In this document: positions 28,543 through 34,223 of the stretch, piece by piece
Layout of the letters: each line of letters starts with the position of its first letter
Position numbering within the stretch: the first letter of the stretch is position 1
Origin: Isotricha intestinalis
Taxonomy: Eukaryota; Ciliophora; Litostomatea; Vestibuliferida; Isotrichidae
Assembly: GCA_023807065.1 (NCBI GenBank)
Contig: JAJJLU010000033.1
Location: 1 to 34,223, forward strand
Reading direction: 5' to 3'
DNA length: 34,223 nt
The notes under the pieces: generated by a model
Databases searched by the model: none
Told to the model about the DNA's origin: nothing
What the model saw: only the letters and a program-made list of their open reading frames with translations
Made by a program: the position numbers and the translations under genes

Positions 28543-28784
28543 TATCTTTTTATTGAAAGACAAATTTATCTAGAATAATAATTTAAGTTATTATAAATCT
28601 TTGGTTGGTTGATATTAAATAAATGTTTTTATTTTAAAAACTGATATTCTAAAAAAGTTAAAATTAATATTATTTGAAACAACGTAAAAAAAACTTGAAA
28701 TAAAATAGAAATACATATAATAAAAAATAAATTATTATATTAATAACTATTATTATTTATTATTTTTTAAAAAAATATATTAAA

Positions 28785-30707
28785 TTAAATTGATTTCTTT
28801 TCTTGATTTTTATAAAAATCTTTAATATAAATAATTTCTTTAATTTTTCCATCATCATTACTTTTAATATTTTCAATAATTTTTAAAATTTCTTCTTTAT
28901 CTTTTTCATAATCTTCAGTAGAAAATTCAATAAAAGCAGAATAATAACCAGATTTAACAATAATAATATCAAAAAAATCATTTTCAAAAATTCTAGAAAT
29001 TTCATAAATATTAATGATATAATTAAATTTATCTTTATTAAAGTTAACATGAAAAACGGAAACAAAAGTTTCTTCAATTAACTTATTTTCATTTTCTAAA
29101 AACTGATTTTTATCTTCTTTTTCAATATCCCAATTAATTTTAGCATAATTAGAATTAACAACACTCATAATAGAACAATTTAAATAATTATTAAAAACAT
29201 TTAAATTAACAAAACCATATTTAATTTCAATTTCTTTTTCTTCTTTTAAAACTTGATTTCCAGCAGAATGAACAATAGCTTTTTTATAAACAGTTTCATA
29301 ATTATTTTCAAGAGCTTTACACATTAAAACAAAACATCTTCCAGTAATAATTGAATCATAACCAGCATCATGTAATTTATTATTTTCTAAATCATTATAT
29401 ATTGCAAAACCATGATTAACATCAGAATAAAAATTAATATAATTATTATAATTTCTTTTACATAATGTTTTATATAAATCATCTAATTTTGTACTTTCAT
29501 ATTTTCCTAATGACATTGCTATTGCTTTTGTATCATAAATTTTAGGGAAATAATTATGTATTTTTGTTTTAAAAGAATAAAAATCTTCCGGTAAATCTCC
29601 TATTAATTTATCATATATAAACATCATATCAAAATAAATATTATGTCCTATAATTGGAATTTTTTTATCTATTATTAATTGAATAAATTTTGAAAAACCT
29701 ATTTCATCATTTGTTAAATTTTCTATTATTTCATTTGATGATGATGAAGTTGATATTTGATATCTTGATTGATATATTATTTCAGGTGTTGTGTTTAATG
29801 TTATTTTGAAATTTTCTAGTGATTTATATTTATTTATAAAATCATCAATATTTATTCTTTTTTTTGTTTTTTCTATTATTAATGAATTTTCTGGTATTTC
29901 TTCTTTTTCTTCTTCTTTTTCTTCTTCTTTTTTATTCTTTTTTTTACTTTGTTTATCCCGTTTTTTTTCTTTTAAAGCTCTTTCTTTATTGTATTTACTA
30001 AGATTGAAATTATTCATATATAATAATTTTTTTAAATTAATTCCTAATAGAAATAACATTGTTTGTTTTGAATTAAGAGTAATTATAATAGAATTTGTTT
30101 TTTCATTATCGTATTCTGAATTATCAAGTAGATATTCAGTAATTTTAATTAAAGCATCAATTAAATTTTCTTCATTTTCTTTACTTAAGAATATAGCATT
30201 ATTACAAAATAAATATTGTTCTTCTTTTAAAACTTTAATAATATTATCTTTATATTCTAATTTATTATATGAAATTCCTTTAGAAACAAGAATATTTAAA
30301 TCAAAATTATTTTCATTTAAAAATTTAAGTGAAGCAGGATGACACATCATTTCAGAATTAAAAATATTATTATTTAAAAACCTTAATTTTGAATTTTTAA
30401 ATAAATAAAAAGTAAAAGTCCTTTCAATATATAATTCTTCTTTTTTCTTTTTTTCACTATTTTCAATCATTATTTCTTTAGTACCTCTAAGATAAAATGT
30501 GAATCCAATTTGAACTAAATTAAATTGTTGAACAACTTCTCTTTGTTTCTGATATCTAAATTGTTGAGTGTCATATTTTGTACCATCAGTTTTACTTTCA
30601 AGAGTAACTCCAGTCATTTCACAATCAAAAGAAACAAATTCTGCTTTATTAATAGTCTCTTCAAAAATAGGAAAAACATTTGAATAATTATCATTAAAAA
30701 CTAGCAT
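28785..30707 (-). CDS. PARN: PARN-family poly(A)-specific 3' exoribonuclease
   Basis: The 640-residue protein is a DEDDh nuclease of the PARN/CAF1 family, which shortens mRNA poly(A) tails and trims small RNAs. The catalytic set is complete: SFDCEMTGV with Asp28 and Glu30, GHNIYFDMMFIYD with Asp360, and HDAGYDSIITG with His446 and Asp451. RYQKQREVVQQFNLVQIGFT (51-70) matches the block in PARN where the substrate strand lies. Residues 243-272 are a Lys/Glu-rich linker in the position where animal PARN has its R3H insert, and a clear R3H motif is not seen. The C-terminal 120 residues could be an RRM-like fold. It should act in nucleus and cytoplasm as a dimer. It is divergent from the NEK gene, 137 bases away. 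Confidence 0.88.
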   Translation of the reverse strand: MLVFNDNYSNVFPIFEETINKAEFVSFDCEMTGVTLESKTDGTKYDTQQFRYQKQREVVQQFNLVQIGFTFYLRGTKEIMIENSEKKKKEELYIERTFTFYLFKNSKLRFLNNNIFNSEMMCHPASLKFLNENNFDLNILVSKGISYNKLEYKDNIIKVLKEEQYLFCNNAIFLSKENEENLIDALIKITEYLLDNSEYDNEKTNSIIITLNSKQTMLFLLGINLKKLLYMNNFNLSKYNKERALKEKKRDKQSKKKNKKEEEKEEEKEEIPENSLIIEKTKKRINIDDFINKYKSLENFKITLNTTPEIIYQSRYQISTSSSSNEIIENLTNDEIGFSKFIQLIIDKKIPIIGHNIYFDMMFIYDKLIGDLPEDFYSFKTKIHNYFPKIYDTKAIAMSLGKYESTKLDDLYKTLCKRNYNNYINFYSDVNHGFAIYNDLENNKLHDAGYDSIITGRCFVLMCKALENNYETVYKKAIVHSAGNQVLKEEKEIEIKYGFVNLNVFNNYLNCSIMSVVNSNYAKINWDIEKEDKNQFLENENKLIEETFVSVFHVNFNKDKFNYIINIYEISRIFENDFFDIIIVKSGYYSAFIEFSTEDYEKDKEEILKIIENIKSNDDGKIKEIIYIKDFYKNQEKKSI

Positions 30708-30844
30708 TTATATTCCTTAATATAAAAATTAAATTTAAATCTTAAATAAATAGAAAAAAAATAATAAAAAACCTTAATTTAAATAAATAAATATATATTT
30801 TAATTTTTAAAACACAAAAAAAGAAAAAATAAAAAGATTAAAAA
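30708..30844. promoter_or_regulatory. Divergent spacer between PARN and NEK genes
   Basis: This 137-base A/T-only-like spacer separates two start codons on opposite strands and must carry both promoters. It has A runs just before each ATG, as at the other genes here, but no identifiable site. Confidence 0.4.
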
Positions 30845-33205
30845 ATGAAAAATTATGTAATTAGATCAAAAATAGGAACAGGAACATACGGAGTAGTATA
30901 TAAAGTAACAAGAAAAGATTCAAATCAATATTATGTATTAAAACAAATATCATTATTTGGATTACCAAAAGATCAAATAGAAGAAGTTAAAATGGAAGCA
31001 ACAATTTTATCAAAATTAAATTCCAATTTCGTAGTTCAATATTATGAATCATTCGAAGAAAAAAATTTTCTAAATATAATAATGGAATATTGTGATGGGG
31101 GAGATTTAGGACAATTATTAGATAAAAGAGTAAAAAATAATAAAAGACCATTTGAAGAGGATTTTATTTGGAAAATATTTATTCAAATATGTTTAGGTTT
31201 AGGATATATACACAAGCAAAAAATATTACATAGAGATTTAAAAACATTAAATATATTTTTAACACATGATTATAAAGTTAAAATAGGTGATTTAGGAGTT
31301 GCTAAAATATTAACTAATGCAAATTTTGCAAAAACTTTTATTGGAACGCCTTATTATTTAAGTCCTGAATTATGTGAAGATAAACCATATAATGAAAAAA
31401 GTGATGTTTGGGCTTTAGGAGTTATATTATATGAATTATGTACTTTTAATCATCCTTTTAATGCTAAAAGTCAAGCTGCTTTAATTAAGAAAATTGCCTT
31501 TGGAGAATATCCTCCTGTGGAAAAATATTCTAATGATATAAAAAAATTAGTCGATTTTATTCTTATTAAAGATTATACTAAAAGACCTAGTGTTAAAGAT
31601 ATTTTAAATAAAGATTTTGTTAAAAGAAAAGCTCAAGATTTAGGATTTTTAAATGATATTATTTCCTTATTTCCTGATTGTTATAATCAAATTATGAGAG
31701 AACCTTCTTTTTCTAATAATAATAATATTTCTAAAAAAAATAGTAATGGGAAAAATAATATTAATAAAAGTAGTTCTAGAAGAATTAAAAAAAATAAAGA
31801 TATTACTCATAAAATTGGTTCTAGACATGAAAACCCAGTTAAAATTATTAGTGATGATGTTATTTATCAAAATAAAGGTTATAATAATAATAATAATAAT
31901 AATTATAATTATAATAATTATGGTATAGGAAAAGGAAAAGAAAAGAAAAATATAATGGATTTAGGTGCTTCTGATTTTTTTAATAATTTAAACTTTGATT
32001 CTAAATTTAATGTTCAGAATTTTGCAAATAATTTAAATGATTATGTACCTCAATATAAAGTAAATAAAAATAATAATAAAATAAAAGATATAACAATAAG
32101 TGAATTTATTTCACAAGAAAATTTAACTAAAAATCAAAACAATCAATTTATTTCTGAAGATAATAAAATAAATAATAAGAATAATAAAGATGCAACATTA
32201 AGTGATTTTATTTCAAATAATAATATGGTAGATGCAACAGTTAGTGATTTTAAAAATAATTTAAATAAAGATAATAAGAATAAAAAAGAAAAAAGTAAAG
32301 AAGAAATTAATGCTCAAATAAATAAAGTTATTGGTGATTATAGAGATAAAATAAATAATGAATATGATTTAGATAGTTTACTTAATGATTATGAAAATAC
32401 TAAAATTAAAAAGTATGAAGAACCAAAAAAAGAAACAATAAAAAAAGAACAACCTAAAAAAATTGAAAAAATAAAAAAAGTAACTATGCATCGAAAAGAT
32501 GAAGAATTTGAAATAGAAGAAAATAATGATGAATTTAATATTAAAGATAATGAAGAAGAAATGGTAGAAACAGCAAATTTTAATAAAGATGCAAATAATA
32601 GTGATGAAGAAGTTAATATTAAAGAAGAATTTAAAAAAAATTCTAATAATACATTTACTGATTCTAATGAAAATAGTGAAGATGAAACAGTTTTTACTCA
32701 AAATGTAAAAAATAAAAATGAAGAAGAAAGTGAAAGTATAAGTGAAGAAGAAGGAATTGTAGAAAAAAAAGAAGATAATAGTAATATTAATGATAATAAT
32801 AATATTATTAATATTAATAGTAATAATATGAATATTAATAGTAATAATAATAATTGTGATAATGATAGTAATAATAATAATTCTAATTCTAATGGAAATA
32901 ATAATATAGAAAAAATAAAAGAAATTATTGAAGAAAAAGAGAAATTGAAAGATAAAATACAAAAATATAAAAATGATATGTGTAATTTAATTGGAAAAGA
33001 TGATTTTGATTATATTATGAATATATATAAATTAACTGAAAATGATGATGATGTTGATGAAGTGTTAAATTTAATAGAAAATTTCATAAAAGAAAAACAA
33101 TATTCAGAAGAAAAGAAAAATGAGTTTGATAATTTATATTATATGCTTGTATATGCTGATTGTAAATATCTAACACTTGATAAACAATTAAAAAAATACT
33201 CATAA
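30845..33205 (+). CDS. NEK-family serine/threonine kinase with long disordered tail
   Basis: The 786-residue protein has a NIMA-related kinase domain at 1-262: glycine loop GTGTYGVV (11-18), Lys33, EYCDGGDLGQLL (81-92), HRDLKTLN (129-136), DLG (149-151) in place of DFG as in many NEKs, and the activation segment GTPYYLSPE (167-175). All catalytic residues are present. The tail is Asn/Lys/Glu-rich and carries four related short motifs, GASDF (374-378), DITISEF (415-421), DATLSDF (449-455) and DATVSDF (463-469), which look like a repeated docking or phosphorylation site. A helical segment (about 690-775) closes the protein. NEKs act at basal bodies and cilia and are strongly expanded in ciliates. 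Poly-Asn tracts (near 31881-31920 and 32790-32910) look like slippage. Confidence 0.92.
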   Translation: MKNYVIRSKIGTGTYGVVYKVTRKDSNQYYVLKQISLFGLPKDQIEEVKMEATILSKLNSNFVVQYYESFEEKNFLNIIMEYCDGGDLGQLLDKRVKNNKRPFEEDFIWKIFIQICLGLGYIHKQKILHRDLKTLNIFLTHDYKVKIGDLGVAKILTNANFAKTFIGTPYYLSPELCEDKPYNEKSDVWALGVILYELCTFNHPFNAKSQAALIKKIAFGEYPPVEKYSNDIKKLVDFILIKDYTKRPSVKDILNKDFVKRKAQDLGFLNDIISLFPDCYNQIMREPSFSNNNNISKKNSNGKNNINKSSSRRIKKNKDITHKIGSRHENPVKIISDDVIYQNKGYNNNNNNNYNYNNYGIGKGKEKKNIMDLGASDFFNNLNFDSKFNVQNFANNLNDYVPQYKVNKNNNKIKDITISEFISQENLTKNQNNQFISEDNKINNKNNKDATLSDFISNNNMVDATVSDFKNNLNKDNKNKKEKSKEEINAQINKVIGDYRDKINNEYDLDSLLNDYENTKIKKYEEPKKETIKKEQPKKIEKIKKVTMHRKDEEFEIEENNDEFNIKDNEEEMVETANFNKDANNSDEEVNIKEEFKKNSNNTFTDSNENSEDETVFTQNVKNKNEEESESISEEEGIVEKKEDNSNINDNNNIININSNNMNINSNNNNCDNDSNNNNSNSNGNNNIEKIKEIIEEKEKLKDKIQKYKNDMCNLIGKDDFDYIMNIYKLTENDDDVDEVLNLIENFIKEKQYSEEKKNEFDNLYYMLVYADCKYLTLDKQLKKYS

Positions 33206-33555
33206 TATCTTTTAATTTATTTATTTACTTTTAAAATTTATATAAAAAGGAATTTTATTTGAATTTTTATGTATATTATTAAATATTATTTCTTAAATAA
33301 ATATTAATTTAATCTTTTTAAATAGAAATAATCTAATTGTCTAAAAAACAAAAAAAATTCATTTTAATTCATAATATAATAGCAATTGTTAATGAAATAT
33401 AAAAATCAATTTTATGATTATTTACAATAATATTTTTAATTTCATAATCAAAATAAAAATTTTTAAATATTTTTGAATTTTTTAAAATAAGATAGATAGA
33501 TATATATAAAAAATAATAAATTTTTTAAAGAAAAAATTTATATAATAAAAAATTT
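33206..33555. other. Intergenic AT-rich region before the right-end pseudogene
   Basis: About 350 bases of A/T-rich DNA lie between the NEK stop and the C-terminal end of the degraded gene. A small GATA/TA microsatellite (near 33489-33507) is the only distinct element. I see no ORF, tRNA or terminator-like hairpin I can support. Confidence 0.5.
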
Positions 33556-34181
33556 TTAATTTTCACTCCAATCATCATCAAGTCCAACAAATTTTCTTTA
33601 TGATTATTACTATTCTTTTTCACTTAAAATTCGGAAATTTCCATATTGATTATTATAATATGAAGATTGTAAATTAACTAAATCATTCCTACTATTAATT
33701 TGAGAACTTTTAAATATATCATTATTAATTATTATTATTTAAAACATTATTTTCTTCTATTCAGTCATAACTGGATTATTTGGATAATACCTGGAAAAAC
33801 ATTTCTTTTAATTATTCTATTCTTTCTAAATTTTCAGTATCTAATTTTTCACTATAATCTAAATTACTTTTAATTTCTTCTTTTATTTTTATTGTTATTT
33901 CTTCATTTGATTCTATTAATTTTTCAGGAATTTCATTTTTCTTTTCTAATATTAAATTTTTAATTCTTTTATTGTTTCTGCATCTTTTTATATTATAGAA
34001 TCTAGTATTCCTTTTTTTTCTTTTAATAATTCTATTCTTGTTTCAAACTCTGTTAAACGAATTGTATTTGTTGGTAATGTTTGCTTTGCCAATATTAAAT
34101 TTTTAGAATTTTATTTTATTGATGATTAAATTATTTTTTGAAAATTTTTTTTTAAGTTTTTTTTTTTTCTATTAAATTCAT
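33556..34181 (-). pseudogene. Degraded coiled-coil gene next to the right telomere
   Basis: On the minus strand a coding-like reading runs from a candidate ATG at 34181, only about 25 bases from the telomere, to the stop at 33556-33558. It passes TPTNTIRLTEF-like and ETRIELLKEKK segments, a long Glu/Lys coiled coil, a poly-Asn stretch and a final FVGLDDDWSEN. It is broken by nine in-frame TAA/TAG codons (34126, 34111, 33988, 33812, 33776, 33610 as TAG, 33607, 33604, 33598) and a TGA at 33761, plus at least three frame slips: in the T run 34157-34168, at 33957-33961 and near 33727. Most stops fall where Gln would read naturally (for example EKE-***-S-*-RK). CAA and CAG are also still used. The protein family is not recognised. 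A decayed gene is the simplest reading. Confidence 0.7.
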
Positions 34182-34205
34182 AATGTCATTTTTAAAACTT
34201 TTTTT

Positions 34206-34223
34206 GGGGATTGGGGATTGGGG
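34206..34223. repeat. Right telomere, GGGGATT repeats
   Basis: The window ends in GGGGATTGGGGATTGGGG, the exact complement of the left-end motif in the orientation expected for a 3' G-strand. Together with the left end this shows the window is a whole linear chromosome of about 34 kb. Confidence 0.95.

Noticed and set aside
29791..30342. A 183-codon plus-strand ORF opposite the PARN gene
   Set aside because: It reads as Ser/Phe/Leu runs opposite the Lys/Glu-rich linker and nearby helices of a well-supported PARN gene.
32378..32962. A 194-codon minus-strand ORF opposite the NEK tail
   Set aside because: It is the antisense of Asn/Lys/Glu low-complexity coding DNA and reads as Ile/Phe runs with no domain; the plus-strand NEK frame is clearly real.
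570..33205. Genome-wide reassignment of TAA/TAG to Gln
   Set aside because: The 19 interior genes end cleanly at TAA, TAG or TGA with family-typical lengths and no internal stops, so the standard code applies to them.
1..34223. CRISPR arrays, bacterial operons, insertion sequences, tRNA or rRNA genes
   Set aside because: I saw no regularly spaced direct repeats, transposase, ribosome-binding sites, or GC-rich tRNA/rRNA-like segments in any gap.

Overview
This window looks like one complete, very AT-rich ciliate macronuclear chromosome. It starts with C-strand telomere (CCCCAAT units, 1-24) and ends with the matching G-strand telomere (GGGGATT units, 34206-34223). Between the telomeres lie 19 tightly packed eukaryotic protein genes with short spacers. 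Two introns of 33-34 nt are detectable. The genes read through in the standard code: most end in TAA, one in TGA (570-1865) and one in TAG (24021-26162), and none has an internal TAA, TAG or TGA. The repeat differs from the Tetrahymena (GGGGTT), Paramecium (GGGKTT) and Oxytricha/Euplotes (GGGGTTTT) repeats. Standard code, extreme AT content and small introns would suit a litostome ciliate such as a rumen entodiniomorph, but that assignment is inference only.

Layout. 25-569 is left subtelomere with a faint degraded coding remnant. 570-3510 (minus) holds two secretory-pathway proteins: a membrane-anchored pepsin-fold protein without catalytic aspartates, and a secreted transglutaminase-like protein. 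3694-13204 holds a Rab GTPase, two paralogous fusion genes (two Ras-like GTPase domains plus MORN repeats) in opposite orientation, and between those paralogues a five-span prominin-like gene with a 34-nt intron and a Cys-rich zinc-finger/coiled-coil gene. 13839-18753 (plus) holds a small acidic protein with a 33-nt intron, a large coiled-coil protein and phosphomevalonate kinase. 19105-26162 (minus) holds a small beta-rich protein, a p24/TMED cargo receptor, a DRC5/TCTE1-like axonemal LRR protein, a GOLD-domain protein and a seven-span receptor fused to a phosphatidylinositol phosphate kinase. 26279-33205 holds a double zinc-ribbon protein, an unknown basic protein, a PARN-family deadenylase (minus) and a NEK kinase. 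33556-34181 (minus) is a clearly degraded gene running almost into the right telomere.

No operon logic applies in a ciliate, but themes recur: membrane traffic (Rab, p24, GOLD protein, GTPase-MORN pair), cilia and cortex (DRC5, NEK, prominin-like, MORN) and phosphoinositide signalling (receptor-PIPK). The most unusual content is the pair of dual-GTPase/MORN fusions and the right-end pseudogene, whose in-frame stops are nearly all TAA/TAG at positions that read naturally as glutamine, although the rest of the chromosome uses TAA and TAG as terminators.
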